DNA of 64,000 bases. It comes from Streptomyces hiroshimensis (GTDB lineage Bacteria; Actinomycetota; Actinomycetes; Streptomycetales; Streptomycetaceae). This document shows positions 29,253-38,240 of the stretch, one piece after another (within the stretch, counting starts at the first letter, position 1; each line of letters begins with the position of its first letter). Below the pieces are notes generated by a model that saw only the letters and a list, made by a program, of their open reading frames with translations, had not been told where the DNA came from and searched no databases. The DNA lies in assembly GCF_014650335.1 (NCBI RefSeq), contig NZ_BMUT01000002.1, positions 573,301-637,300 of the forward strand. The letters run 5' to 3'. Both the position numbers and the translations under genes were made by a program.

Positions 29253-32042
29253 ATGGACGCGCGGTACGAGGTCTACTGCCTGGCCGACAGGCATTTCTAC
29301 GAGACCCCGGACCGCCTGTCCGTCCCGGGGGCGGGCGGCGAGGGAGCCCGGGAGGCGGGCCTGTACGAGACCGCCCGCCGCCCTGCCCCCGGCGGCTGGA
29401 GCACCTCCCGCCACGGCGACTGGCTCCATGTCTTCCCCGCCGGGGAGGACGGCGGCCCGCGCCCCGGGCAGCCCCTCCAGGGCTGGAAGATCCACGTCTC
29501 CGCCACCGCCGACACCGCGGACAAGACCGCCGCCGACGTCTGGGACTACTGCGTCGCCCGGGACATCCCGTTCAAGTTCGTCCCCGGCCCGCACCTGCTG
29601 CACCTGCGCAACAACAAATACGCGGAGCGCGGCCACAGCGGGAAGTTCGTCACCATCTATCCGTCCGGTGAGGAGCAGCTGCACTCCACCCTGGCCGGGC
29701 TGCACGAGATCCTCGGCGGCCGCCCCGGCCCGTACATCCTCACCGACCTGCGCTGGCACGAAGGCCCGCTCTACGTGCGCTACGGCGCCTTCGCCCGCCG
29801 CTTCTGCATCGACGGCCGCGGCACCCTCGTGCCCGCCGTCGAGGACGGCGACGGCAAGCTCGTCCCCGACTCCCGCAACCCGGCCTTCCAGGTCCCCTCG
29901 TGGGTGACGCTGCCCGCCTTCCTCGCCCCGCACCTCGCCGCGCGCAACGCCACCACCGTCGGCGACCTGCCCTACCGCATCGAGAAGGCCCTGCACTTCT
30001 CGAACGGCGGCGGCGTCTACGCCGGTACCGACACGCGCGACGGCCGCAAGGTCGTCCTCAAGGAAGGCCGCCCGCACGCCGGGCTCGCCGCCGACGGGGC
30101 CGACGCCGTGGCCCGGCTGGAGCGCGAGAAGGACGCCCTGGAGCGGCTCGCCGGCCTCGGTGTCGCCCCCGAGGCGCGGGACTGGCTGACCATCGGCGAC
30201 CACCGCTTCCTCGTCATGGACTTCGTCGAGGGAAAGCCCCTCAACTCCTTCTTCGCCCACCGCCACCCGCTGCTCGCCGCGGACCCGGAGCCCACCGCCA
30301 CCGCCGACTACACCGCGTGGGCGCTGCGCATCCACCGCGCCGTAGAGGAGGCCGTCGAGAAGGTCCACGCGCGGGGCGTCGTCTTCAACGACCTCCACAT
30401 GTTCAACATCATGGTCGCGCCCGACGAAGACTCCGTCGTCCTCATCGACTTCGAGGCCGCCGCCCCCGAATCCGAGCACGGCCGGCAGGTCGTGGCCCAT
30501 CCCGGTTTCTTCGCCCCGCCGGACCGCCGCGGCGCGGACGTCGACCGCTACGCCCTGGCCTGTCTGCGGCTCGCGCTCTTCCTGCCGATCACCACGCTGT
30601 TCGTGATCGACCGGGCCAAGGCGGCGCACCTGGCCGACGTGATCGCCGAACAGTTCCCGGTGCCGCGGGAGTTCCTCGACGAGGCGGTGGCGGAGATCAC
30701 GCGCGGGACGGAGCCCGCGGAGGCCGCTGAGCCCGTGGAGGCCGAGGAGGCCGTCCGGGAGGCGGCCGAGCCCGCTCCTTCCGCGGCCTCCGGACCGCCC
30801 GGGCGCCGCACCCGCACCCTCGCTCCCGGCGCCGGACACGCCCTGCCCCTGCACGACCTTCCCGACCCCGCCGAGGACTGGCCCGGCGCCCGCGCGTCCA
30901 TGGTCCGCGCCCTCCTCGCCTCCGCCACGCCAGGGCGGGACGACCGCCTCTTCCCCGGGGACATCGCCCAGTTCTCCGAGGGCGGCGGCCTCGGCCTCGC
31001 CCACGGCGCCGCCGGGGTCCTGCACGCCCTCGCCGAAGCCGGCGCCGAGCGCTACGAAGAGGGCGAGCAGTGGCTGCTGCGCCACACCGACCCCGTGCCG
31101 TCCGGCACCCCGCTCGGCCTCTACGACGGCCTCGCCGGCGTCGCCTGCACCCTCGACCGGCTGGGCCACACCCGGCGCGCCCTGGAGCTGTCCGGGCTCA
31201 TGCTCGGCGAGCAGTGGCAGCGCCTCACCTCCGACCTGCGCAGCGGCCTGGCGGGCGTCGGCCTCGCCCTCGACCACCTCGCCCGCACCACCGGCGAACG
31301 CCAGCTGCACGACCAGGCCGTCGAAGCCGCCCAGCTCCTCGCCGACCGGCTCGCCGCCGACTCCTCCGGCCAGGGGGAGGACGGCAGCGGCCCCCGCCGG
31401 CGCGCCGGCCTCATGCGCGGCGCGAGCGGGCCCGCCCTGCTCTTCCTGCGGCTGTACGAGCGCACCGGCGCCCCCGCCCTCCTCGACCTCGCCGAGCAGG
31501 CCCTGCGCACGGACCTCGCCCGCTGCACCCGCACGGCGGGCGGCACCCTCGAAGTCGACGAGGGCTGGCGCACCATGCCCTACCTCGGTGACGGCAGCGC
31601 CGGGATCGGCATGGTCCTGGACGACTTCCTCGCCCACCACCCGGACCCCGACCCGTACTTCACCGATGCCCGCGACGGCATCCTCACCGCCGCCCGGTCG
31701 CGCTTCTACGCCCAGCCCGGGCTGTTCCAGGGCCGGGCCGGGATGATCCTGCACCTCGCCCGCACCACCGCGCCCGGCGCGACCCCCGGGCACCTGGCCG
31801 CCCAGGTCCGCGGGCTGTCCTGGTACGCCATGTCCTACCAGGGCGAACTCGCCTACCCCGGAAGCCAGATGATGCGGCTGTCCATGGACCTCGCCACCGG
31901 AACGGCCGGCTGCCTGCTCGCCCTCGCCGCCGCCCTCGACGACGACGGCGCCCGGCCCGCAGGGGCCGCGCCCGCGCAGCTGCCGTTCCTTCCGCCCCTG
32001 CGGGGGCCCCGGAGCCGGCTCCATGCCGTTGTGGAGCCGTAG
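29253..32042 (+). CDS. Class III lanthionine synthetase (RamC/AmfT/LabKC type)
   Basis: 929 residues with three parts. Residues about 1-230 are the lyase-like region (YLADRHFYETPDR-type start and CVARDIPFKFVPGPHLLHLR). Residues about 240-500 are the kinase-like domain with a catalytic loop reading HARGVVFNDLHMFNIMV and DFEAA as the DFG equivalent. Residues about 560-900 are the LanC-like cyclase (GLAHGAAGVLHAL, then SGLAGVGLAL, then MRGASGPALLFL) without the zinc Cys/His ligands of class I/II/IV, which defines class III. It phosphorylates, dehydrates and cyclises the short peptide encoded next. ATG 29253 with GAGGGGGGCG upstream. Confidence 0.93.
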   Translation: MDARYEVYCLADRHFYETPDRLSVPGAGGEGAREAGLYETARRPAPGGWSTSRHGDWLHVFPAGEDGGPRPGQPLQGWKIHVSATADTADKTAADVWDYCVARDIPFKFVPGPHLLHLRNNKYAERGHSGKFVTIYPSGEEQLHSTLAGLHEILGGRPGPYILTDLRWHEGPLYVRYGAFARRFCIDGRGTLVPAVEDGDGKLVPDSRNPAFQVPSWVTLPAFLAPHLAARNATTVGDLPYRIEKALHFSNGGGVYAGTDTRDGRKVVLKEGRPHAGLAADGADAVARLEREKDALERLAGLGVAPEARDWLTIGDHRFLVMDFVEGKPLNSFFAHRHPLLAADPEPTATADYTAWALRIHRAVEEAVEKVHARGVVFNDLHMFNIMVAPDEDSVVLIDFEAAAPESEHGRQVVAHPGFFAPPDRRGADVDRYALACLRLALFLPITTLFVIDRAKAAHLADVIAEQFPVPREFLDEAVAEITRGTEPAEAAEPVEAEEAVREAAEPAPSAASGPPGRRTRTLAPGAGHALPLHDLPDPAEDWPGARASMVRALLASATPGRDDRLFPGDIAQFSEGGGLGLAHGAAGVLHALAEAGAERYEEGEQWLLRHTDPVPSGTPLGLYDGLAGVACTLDRLGHTRRALELSGLMLGEQWQRLTSDLRSGLAGVGLALDHLARTTGERQLHDQAVEAAQLLADRLAADSSGQGEDGSGPRRRAGLMRGASGPALLFLRLYERTGAPALLDLAEQALRTDLARCTRTAGGTLEVDEGWRTMPYLGDGSAGIGMVLDDFLAHHPDPDPYFTDARDGILTAARSRFYAQPGLFQGRAGMILHLARTTAPGATPGHLAAQVRGLSWYAMSYQGELAYPGSQMMRLSMDLATGTAGCLLALAAALDDDGARPAGAAPAQLPFLPPLRGPRSRLHAVVEP

Positions 32043-32076
32043 CAAGAAAAGCAACACCAGCAAGAAAAGCAACACC
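32041..32076. repeat. Two 18-bp direct repeats, A-rich
   Basis: AGCAAGAAAAGCAACACC occurs twice in tandem immediately at the synthetase stop (TAG 32040-32042), then decays into AACACCGGC repeats. It forms an unusual A-rich leader to the precursor gene. Confidence 0.85.
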
Positions 32077-32158
32077 GGCAACACCGGCAAGAACAGTAAG
32101 ACGCACACAAAGAAACCGAACCCCGTCCCCACGGGAACCCCACGAAAGGAACACGACC

Positions 32159-32281
32159 ATGGCGCTTCTCGACCTGCAGAACATGGAGTCCGACGAGAAC
32201 ACCGGTCACGGTGGCGGTGGCCAGAGCACGGTCAGCCTGCTCTCCTGTGTCAGCACCGCCAGCGTGCTGATCTGTCTCTGA
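32159..32281 (+). CDS. Class III lanthipeptide precursor (AmfS/RamS-like)
   Basis: 40 residues. The leader MALLDLQNMESDE is nearly the same as AmfS/RamS leaders (LxDLQxM motif recognised by the synthetase). The core from about residue 22 reads QSTVSLLSC, VSTASVLICL and holds two S-x2-S-x3-C units: Ser23/Ser26/Cys30 and Ser32/Ser35/Cys39, the pattern that yields labionin or lanthionine rings. A Gly-rich stretch (GHGGGG) precedes the core. ATG 32159 has AAAGGA upstream. Known relatives are SapB-like surfactant morphogens for aerial growth. Located between synthetase and exporters. Confidence 0.92.
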   Translation: MALLDLQNMESDENTGHGGGGQSTVSLLSCVSTASVLICL

Positions 32282-32335
32282 TCCGGCACCCGGATCCGTC
32301 TCCGGTCCGGCACCGGACCGGACGCTGAGCAGGCA

Positions 32336-32372
32336 CCGGGCGGGCCCCTCCTGCGACGAGGGGCCCGCCCGG
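32336..32372 (+). terminator. 15-bp hairpin after the precursor gene (attenuator-like)
   Basis: CCGGGCGGGCCCCTC (32336-32350) pairs perfectly with 32358-32372 across 7 nt. It stands 54 bp after the precursor and 61 bp before the exporter gene, so partial read-through could give more peptide than exporter mRNA. Confidence 0.8.
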
Positions 32373-32433
32373 GTCCGCATTCGCCTGCGGACACTTTCCC
32401 TACGGATGGTACGGACGCGAGGGCCACCGATCC

Positions 32434-34137
32434 ATGGCACACACCCGCACCGCCACGGCCTCCACCGGAGACCGGCTGCTGCTCGGCACCGCCCGGCACA
32501 GCGCCGCCCGGGCCGCCGCGCTCGCCCTCCTCGCGGTCGCGTCCACCGGGGCGGCCCTGCTGCTGCCCGTCACCCTCGGCCACACCCTCGACCTGCTCCT
32601 CGCCCGCCGCGGCGCCGACACCGGCCGCTGGGTCGGCCTGTGCGCGCTCCTCGTCGCCGGCCCCGCCGCCCTCGACGCGCTCGCCGAACTCCTCACCGGC
32701 ACCACGGCCGCCCACGCCACCGCCCGGCTGCGCCACCGGCTCCTCGGCCACGTCCTCGCCACGGGCCCGCAGGCCACCGGCCGCTTCCCGCCCGGCGACC
32801 TCGTCACCCGCCTCGTCGGCAACGCCGCCGACACCGGCACCGCTCCCGCCACGCTCGCCCACGCCGCCGCGTCCGTGGCGGGCCCCGTCGGCGGGATCGT
32901 CGCCCTCGGCCTCATCGACCCCCGGCTCGCGCTCGCCTTCCTCGCCGGCGCGCCACTGCTCGCCGTCCTCCTGCGCGCCTTCACCCGCGCCTCCACGGAC
33001 TGCGTCGCCCGCTACCAGCAGCTCCAGGGGGACATCGCCGGGCGCCTGGTCGAAGCGCTCGGCGGGGCGCGCACCATCGCCGCCGCCGGGACCACAGCCC
33101 GGGAAGAGGCCCGCATCCTCGGACCGCTGCCGGGGCTCTCCCGCGAGGGGCACCGCATGTGGCGCGTCCAGGGCCGCTCCACGGCCCAGGCCGGCACGCT
33201 CGTGCCGCTGCTCCAGATCACCGTCCTCGCCGTCGCCGGCCTCCGGCTCTCCCAGGGCCTCCTCAGCGTCGGGGACCTCCTCGCCGCATCCCGCTACGCC
33301 GTGCTCGCCACCGGCGTCGGCATGCTCGTCGGCCACCTCAACGCCGCGGCCCGCGCCCGCGCCGCGGCCGCCCGCGCCGCGGAAGTCCTCGCCGTGCCCG
33401 CAGCCCCGTACGGCGAGCGGCTGCTGCCGCCCGGGCCCGGCACCCTGGAACTGCGGGGCGTGCGGGCGGCGCGCGGCGGCCGGACGGTCCTGCAGGACGT
33501 CACCGTGACGGTGCCCGGGGGGAGTTCACTGGCGGTCGTCGGACGATCCGGCAGCGGCAAGTCGGTCCTCGCGGAAGTGGCAGGCCGCCTCGCCGACCCC
33601 GACGCCGGCACCGTCCTCCTCGACGGCGTCCCCCTCTCCGCCCTCCGCCACCACGACCTGCGCCGCGCCGTCGGCTACGCCTTCGCCCGGCCCGCGCTGC
33701 TGGGCGGCACGGTCGGAGGCACGATCGGCTTCGGGGCGGTCACGCCGGGGCGCGAGGTGCGGGAGGCCGCGGCGCGGGCGGCGTGCGCGGACGACTTCGT
33801 ACGGCGCCTCCCGCACGGCTACGACACGCCCTGCGCGGACGCCCCCCTCTCGGGCGGCGAGGCCCAGCGCCTGGGCCTCGCCCGCGCCTTCGCCCACGCG
33901 GGCCGCCTCCTCATCCTGGACGACGCCACGTCCAGCCTGGACACTGCGACGGAACGCCGCGTCACGGCAGCCCTCCACGCGTCGTCCGCCCCCACGCGCG
34001 TACTGATAGCCCACCGCGTGACGACGGCCGCGAGCACGGACCGCGTCCTGTGGCTCCACGAGGGAAGAGTGCGGGCGGTGGCCCCGCACGCCGAACTGTG
34101 GGACGACCCGGACTACCGGGCGGTCTTCGATGCGTGA
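32434..34137 (+). CDS. ABC exporter, membrane-ATPase half (lanthipeptide, RamA/B-like)
   Basis: 567 residues: about five or six TM segments in residues 20-300, then an ATPase with Walker A GRSGSGKS, signature LSGGEAQRLG, Walker B LLILDDATSSLD and H-loop IAHRVTTA. Unusually short Ala/Leu-rich TM loops. It likely pairs with the second half-transporter at 34800 to export the modified peptide, with an intervening repeat region. ATG 32434. Confidence 0.9.
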   Translation: MAHTRTATASTGDRLLLGTARHSAARAAALALLAVASTGAALLLPVTLGHTLDLLLARRGADTGRWVGLCALLVAGPAALDALAELLTGTTAAHATARLRHRLLGHVLATGPQATGRFPPGDLVTRLVGNAADTGTAPATLAHAAASVAGPVGGIVALGLIDPRLALAFLAGAPLLAVLLRAFTRASTDCVARYQQLQGDIAGRLVEALGGARTIAAAGTTAREEARILGPLPGLSREGHRMWRVQGRSTAQAGTLVPLLQITVLAVAGLRLSQGLLSVGDLLAASRYAVLATGVGMLVGHLNAAARARAAAARAAEVLAVPAAPYGERLLPPGPGTLELRGVRAARGGRTVLQDVTVTVPGGSSLAVVGRSGSGKSVLAEVAGRLADPDAGTVLLDGVPLSALRHHDLRRAVGYAFARPALLGGTVGGTIGFGAVTPGREVREAAARAACADDFVRRLPHGYDTPCADAPLSGGEAQRLGLARAFAHAGRLLILDDATSSLDTATERRVTAALHASSAPTRVLIAHRVTTAASTDRVLWLHEGRVRAVAPHAELWDDPDYRAVFDA

Positions 34138-34250
34138 GGCGACGTCATGACCGCGGGCCCGGCCGACGTGGGCAAGCCGCTCCGCGGCGGAGCCCGCGGG
34201 CGCAGGACGGCCTGTCCGGCTACGGGGCCGCGGGCTTGCCCTTCCCGCCG

Positions 34251-34760
34251 CGACGGCGAGCCGCCCCGTGGCGGCTTCCGGCGGTGCCGGGCCGGTCTCG
34301 GCTGTCACCGGGGGAGTTGTCCGGCGGTGTCGACCCGGTGGCTGGAGCCGGCCGGGTGTCAGCCACTCCTCTTCCGCCGCGACGGCGAGTCGTCCCGCGG
34401 CGGTTCCCGGCGGTGCCGGGCCGGTCTCGGCTGTCACCGGGGGAGTTGTCCGGCGGTGTCGACCCGGTGGCTGGAGCCGGCCGGGTGTCAGCCACTCCTC
34501 TTCCTCCGCGACGGCGAGTCGTCCCGCGGCGCGTCCCGGCGGTGCCGAGTCGGCCCTTCTCGTGGCGGCGGGTGTCATCCGGCGATGCCGGACGGGCTGC
34601 CGAAAGCAGCTGGGCCGCAGCCGCCCTCCTCCGCCGCGACGGCGAGTCGCTCCACGGTGGAGTCCGGCGGTGCCGACCGGACGGACCGGCCGAGCCGGCC
34701 GGCTGCGGGGGCGTCGGCCCGCTCCTTCCGCCGCGGCGGCGAGCCGAACCGTCCCTGCCG
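34251..34760. repeat. 129-bp tandem repeat array between the two ABC genes
   Basis: CGACGGCGAG (or CGGCGGCGAG) recurs at 34251, 34380, 34509, 34637 and 34734. Units 1 and 2 are nearly identical over 129 bp and contain CGGCGGTGCCGGGCCGG and CACCGGGGGAGTTGTCCGGC; later units decay. It fills most of the 662-bp gap between two genes that are adjacent in related clusters. No plausible protein is encoded. Confidence 0.88.
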
Positions 34761-34799
34761 GGCGGACCGCACGCTTCCGCGCTCACCCTGGAGGTCCCC

Positions 34800-36734
34800 G
34801 TGACACCCGTTGAGCCCGGGCTCGCCCGGCGAGGGGTCCGTTATCTCGCCCGGCGGCGACGCGTCGTCGCGGCGCTGCTCGCCTGGTCCGTCGTGGAGGC
34901 CGGGCACACCTTCGCCCTGGGGTACGCGCTGGCCGAGGCGCTCGACGAAGGGTTTCTCGCCGGGCGCCCCCGTACCGGCCTCGCCTGGCTCGGCCTGGCC
35001 GCCGTCGCCGTGGTCGCCGGGGCGTACGGGACGGGGCGTACGTACGGCGGCGTCGCCGGACTCGTGGAGCCCTTCCGGGACGGGCTCGTGCGGACGGTCG
35101 TCTCCCGCGCCCTGCACCGCGGCGGCGGCAGCGACACCGCGGCCGTGTCCCGGCTGACGCACCAGGTGGAGATCGCCCGTGACGCCTTCGCCGGCCTGGT
35201 CATGGTCTCGCGGTCGTTCGTCTTCACCGCGGCCGGCGCCCTGACGGGCCTGTTCCTGCTCGCACCCCCGCTGCTGGCGGTCGTCGCACCGCCCCTCGTC
35301 CTGGGGCTCGGCCTGTTCCTGGCGACGCTGCGCCCGCTCGCCCGCCGCCAGGAGGCGTACCTCGCCGCGGACGAGACCCTCGCCGCCGGGCTCGGCGACG
35401 TCTTCGCCGGCCTGCGCGACGTCACGGCGGCCGGCGCCGAGCCCCGCGTCCGCGCGGAGACCGGCGCCCTCACCGATGCCACGCTGCACGCCTCCCGCTC
35501 GCTCGCGCGCTGGTCCGTCGTACGGGTCGTGGCGCTCGCCCTGGCCGGGCAGCTGCCGGTGGTGCTCCTGCTGGCGGGGGCGCCGTGGCTGCTGGACCAC
35601 GGCGTCACCGCGGGCGGCCTCGTGGGCGCGCTCGCCTATCTGACGCAGTCCCTCATGCCCGCGCTGCAGAACCTCGTCCACGGCCTCGGTACGAGCGGCT
35701 CCCGCCTCGCCGTGGTGGTGCGCAGGCTCACGGCGCCGGGTCTGCCCGACGGCCCGCCGGGCGAACCGGCAGCCACAGCAACAGCCGCACCACAGGACGC
35801 CCCAGCCCCCGCGCTCGCCCTGCGCCGCCTCACCTTCGCCTACGGCGACCGCGCCGACCCCGTCGTACGCGATCTGGACCTGACCCTGCCCCGGGGCGCG
35901 CACCTGGCCGTCGTCGGCCCCAGCGGCGTCGGGAAGTCGACGCTGGCCGGGCTGGTCGCAGGCCTCCTGCGCCCGGGCGGCGGCGAGGTCACCGTGGGCG
36001 GCGCCCGGGCCGGCACGGCGGCCGCCGCCGCACGGCGGGTGCTGATTCCGCAGGAGGCGTACGTGTTCTCGGGGACCGTCGCCGACAACCTCGGCTATCT
36101 CCGGGACGACCCCGTCCCGGAGGAGGAGCTGCGGGCCGCTGCGGAGGCGCTCGGCATGGCGGAACTCGTCCGCCGTGTGGGCGGCTTCGCCGCCCCCCTC
36201 GCCCCGGCGGAGCTTTCGGCGGGGGAGCGGCAGCAGATCGCCCTGGCACGGGCCTATCTGTCGCCCGCCCCCCTCGCCGTGCTGGACGAGGCGACCAGCC
36301 ACCTCGACCCCGTCGCGGAGGCCCGCGCAGAACGGGCCTTCGCGAGCCGCCCCGGCGGCACCCTCGTCGTCATCGCGCACCGGGCCGCCTCCGCCCGCCG
36401 TGCGACCCGCATCCTGGTGATGGACGGCGCGGACACGGTCTGCGGGGAGCACCACGAGCTGCTGGCGCGGTCCCCGCTCTACCGCGACCTCATGGGCGCC
36501 GCCGACCCGGCCCACCGAGGCCCCGAGCCCCGGAACCCGGCACACCGGGACGGCTCTTCATGCCGAGACAGCCCCTCATACCCACCCCGCCCCCTGCGAG
36601 ATACGGATCGCGTCGACCCGGTTCCGCGCCCCGGTCTTCCGGGTGATCGCGGCCATGTAGTTGCGCACCGTCCCGTTGGACAGGTGCAGGCTGCTGGCGA
36701 TCTCCCCGACGGACGCCCCCTCCGCCGCGAGTGA
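34800..36734 (+). CDS. ABC exporter, second half (lanthipeptide, RamA/B-like)
   Basis: 644 residues. TM region residues about 20-300; ATPase with Walker A GPSGVGKST, a Q-loop in LIPQEAYVFSGTV, signature ELSAGERQQIALA, Walker B LAVLDEATSHLD and IAHRA. The last about 60 residues (after DPAHRGPEP) are low-complexity and run antisense across the end of the regulator gene (159 bp overlap), so the functional protein probably ends earlier in evolutionary terms. GTG 34800 has GGAGG upstream. Confidence 0.9.
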   Translation: MTPVEPGLARRGVRYLARRRRVVAALLAWSVVEAGHTFALGYALAEALDEGFLAGRPRTGLAWLGLAAVAVVAGAYGTGRTYGGVAGLVEPFRDGLVRTVVSRALHRGGGSDTAAVSRLTHQVEIARDAFAGLVMVSRSFVFTAAGALTGLFLLAPPLLAVVAPPLVLGLGLFLATLRPLARRQEAYLAADETLAAGLGDVFAGLRDVTAAGAEPRVRAETGALTDATLHASRSLARWSVVRVVALALAGQLPVVLLLAGAPWLLDHGVTAGGLVGALAYLTQSLMPALQNLVHGLGTSGSRLAVVVRRLTAPGLPDGPPGEPAATATAAPQDAPAPALALRRLTFAYGDRADPVVRDLDLTLPRGAHLAVVGPSGVGKSTLAGLVAGLLRPGGGEVTVGGARAGTAAAAARRVLIPQEAYVFSGTVADNLGYLRDDPVPEEELRAAAEALGMAELVRRVGGFAAPLAPAELSAGERQQIALARAYLSPAPLAVLDEATSHLDPVAEARAERAFASRPGGTLVVIAHRAASARRATRILVMDGADTVCGEHHELLARSPLYRDLMGAADPAHRGPEPRNPAHRDGSSCRDSPSYPPRPLRDTDRVDPVPRPGLPGDRGHVVAHRPVGQVQAAGDLPDGRPLRRE

Positions 36735-37187
36735 CAGCACGCTCAGCTCCCGTCTCGTCAGCGGGATCTCAGCGGCCTCCAGGAAGCCGAAGCCGAGCGT
36801 CTCGTCGATGTACCGCTCGCCTTTCGCCACATGCCTTATCCCCTCGACCAACCGGTCGGGAGAAGCGTTTTTGCTCAAGTACCCCAGAGCCTTCTCCTCG
36901 TACGCCCGGCGCAGCGGCCCCGGCCGCCCCGCGCTGGCCAGGGCGAGCAGGGCCGCCCTGTCGTCGCGCGCGTCACCGTGCCCGGACAGCTCCCGCAGGC
37001 CGCCCGGCCCGCCCGCCTCCGGGCTGTCCATGTCCACCACGCACACGTGCGGCCGCAGCGAGTCCGACATGACCACCGCGCGTTGCCACGATGCCGAGGA
37101 GACCTCCAGGTCCGGCTCTCTGCCGAGGAGAGCCGCCAGTGCCGCCCGCAGCAGATAGGTGTCATGCACCAGAAGCACCCGGATCAC
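36576..37187 (-). CDS. RamR-like LuxR-family response regulator
   Basis: 203 residues, the same length as RamR. The receiver domain starts VIRVLLVHDTYLLRAAL; the acidic pocket is altered (VHD in place of DD), while DMDS is the phospho-acceptor region, and a K is present in LGYLSKNASPD. The C-terminal HTH reads PLTRRELSVLSLAAEGASVG, then EIASSLHLSNGTVRNYMAAI. RamR/AmfR activate ramCSAB-type operons for aerial hyphae; no kinase gene is nearby, as in ram. GTG 37187 was chosen to match RamR. Convergent with the second exporter gene. Confidence 0.88.
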   Translation of the reverse strand: MIRVLLVHDTYLLRAALAALLGREPDLEVSSASWQRAVVMSDSLRPHVCVVDMDSPEAGGPGGLRELSGHGDARDDRAALLALASAGRPGPLRRAYEEKALGYLSKNASPDRLVEGIRHVAKGERYIDETLGFGFLEAAEIPLTRRELSVLSLAAEGASVGEIASSLHLSNGTVRNYMAAITRKTGARNRVDAIRISQGAGWV

Positions 37188-37379
37188 GGTCCCCGCCTTC
37201 CCGCTCCCCCGCGCAGCGAGTGCTGCGCCGGACACGACGCTCATTCATACCGGCGTGTGCCACCGCTCCGGGCGCGTATACCGGACATGGAGGGGGCGCA
37301 AGGGCGCATGAATTCCGCCACGTGCGCCCCAAGTTCACTCGAAAGCGCCCCCCATGAATCGGGTGCCGGGGGTAGCGCG

Positions 37380-38018
37380 TCAGGCCTGCTGTGGGGTAGT
37401 GAGCCGAATGAGCCGGCAGACGGTCTCGATGTCGATCCGCACCTGTGCGATCGAAGCGCGCCCCGAGAGCCAGGTGATGAGCGCCGAGTGCCAGGTGTGC
37501 TCGATGACGCGGACGGCGGAGAGCTGCTCGGGGGTGGGCGGCCCGGCCGGTCCCATGGCGTCGAGGATGATCGTCGTGGTGAGCCGGGAGACGGTGTCGA
37601 CCTCGGAGCTCACCGAGCGGTCGGCGAAGGTGAGGGCGCGCACCATCGCATCGGCCAGGTGCGGCTCGCGCTGCATGGCGCGGAAGGCCCGCATCAGGGT
37701 CTGGGCCACGCGCGCGGCCGGGTCGGCGTCCGTCGGCGGGCGCTTGCGCAGCGTCCCGTGCAGCCGCTGCAGCTGGTCCTGCATGGTGGCGACCAGCAGG
37801 TGGATCTTGGAGGGGAAGTAGCGGTAGAGCGTGCCGAGCGCGACGCCCGCCGCCTCGGCGACCTCCCGCATCTGCACGGCGTCGAAGCCGCCGCGGCTCG
37901 CGAGCTCCGCGGTGGCCTGCAGGATCCGGCGGCGGCGGGCCTCCTGACGCTCGGTCAGGGGAAGGCTGGGCCCGGCGGGCACGGCCCGCGCGGTCGGCGA
38001 CTTGGGTTCCGTCGTCAT
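37380..38018 (-). CDS. KstR-like TetR-family repressor
   Basis: About 212 residues. The HTH region RILQATAELASRGGFDAVQM, then VAEAAGVALGTLYRYFPSKI is very close to mycobacterial KstR (RILDAT...GGYEAVQMRAVADRADVAVGTLYRYFPSKVHLL). The C-terminal part keeps ARVIEHTWHSALITWLSGRASI, the KstR ligand domain end. KstR represses sterol catabolism until 3-oxo-cholestenoyl-CoA binds. ATG 38018 is preferred; ATG 38027 is possible. A consensus operator lies 152 bp upstream. Sterol-type genes at 9.5-12 kb and 56.7-59.9 kb are likely targets. Confidence 0.88.
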   Translation of the reverse strand: MTTEPKSPTARAVPAGPSLPLTERQEARRRRILQATAELASRGGFDAVQMREVAEAAGVALGTLYRYFPSKIHLLVATMQDQLQRLHGTLRKRPPTDADPAARVAQTLMRAFRAMQREPHLADAMVRALTFADRSVSSEVDTVSRLTTTIILDAMGPAGPPTPEQLSAVRVIEHTWHSALITWLSGRASIAQVRIDIETVCRLIRLTTPQQA

Positions 38019-38169
38019 ATGTCCCATTCCGTGGCAATCCATCCAGGGGTGTCTGTCCGGCCCGGACGGCACAGCATGGCAGGGGCCGGGCCGTGGCGCG
38101 AATCACCCGATCCGGTCCTGGAGACCGCCCTTCCGGCCGGTAGATTCGAGGCTTCTGGACGACCCAGTC

Positions 38170-38183
38170 TGAAACTTGTTCTA
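38170..38183. promoter_or_regulatory. KstR operator, kstR/glycosyltransferase divergent region
   Basis: TGAAACTTGTTCTA fits TnnAACnnGTTnnA exactly. It lies between the divergent repressor gene and the glycosyltransferase (58 bp before its GTG), so it may serve autoregulation and also the other operon. Confidence 0.78.
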
Positions 38184-38240
38184 GATTAGCGCGACCGGTT
38201 ACGCTCCGGCCGGAACAGCAGCCAGAAGGAGGCCGGGGGA

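Noticed and set aside
29208..32132. A 974-codon frame opposite the lanthionine synthetase
   Set aside because: Antisense shadow; no family motif, and the plus strand has full LanKC domains.
34251..34760. Possible CRISPR array
   Set aside because: Units are contiguous 129-bp repeats without regular unique spacers and no cas genes are present.
34147..34803. 218-codon frame with internal protein repeats between the ABC genes
   Set aside because: The repeats come from 129-bp DNA units readable in several frames; composition is Arg/Ser/Gly/Cys-rich and non-protein-like.
34575..36545. Long minus-strand frame across the second exporter
   Set aside because: Low-complexity shadow with no ribosome site; the plus strand has ABC motifs.
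37262..37379. Continuation of the plus-strand frame past the RamR-like gene start
   Set aside because: No protein similarity; the region is the upstream/promoter area of the regulator.
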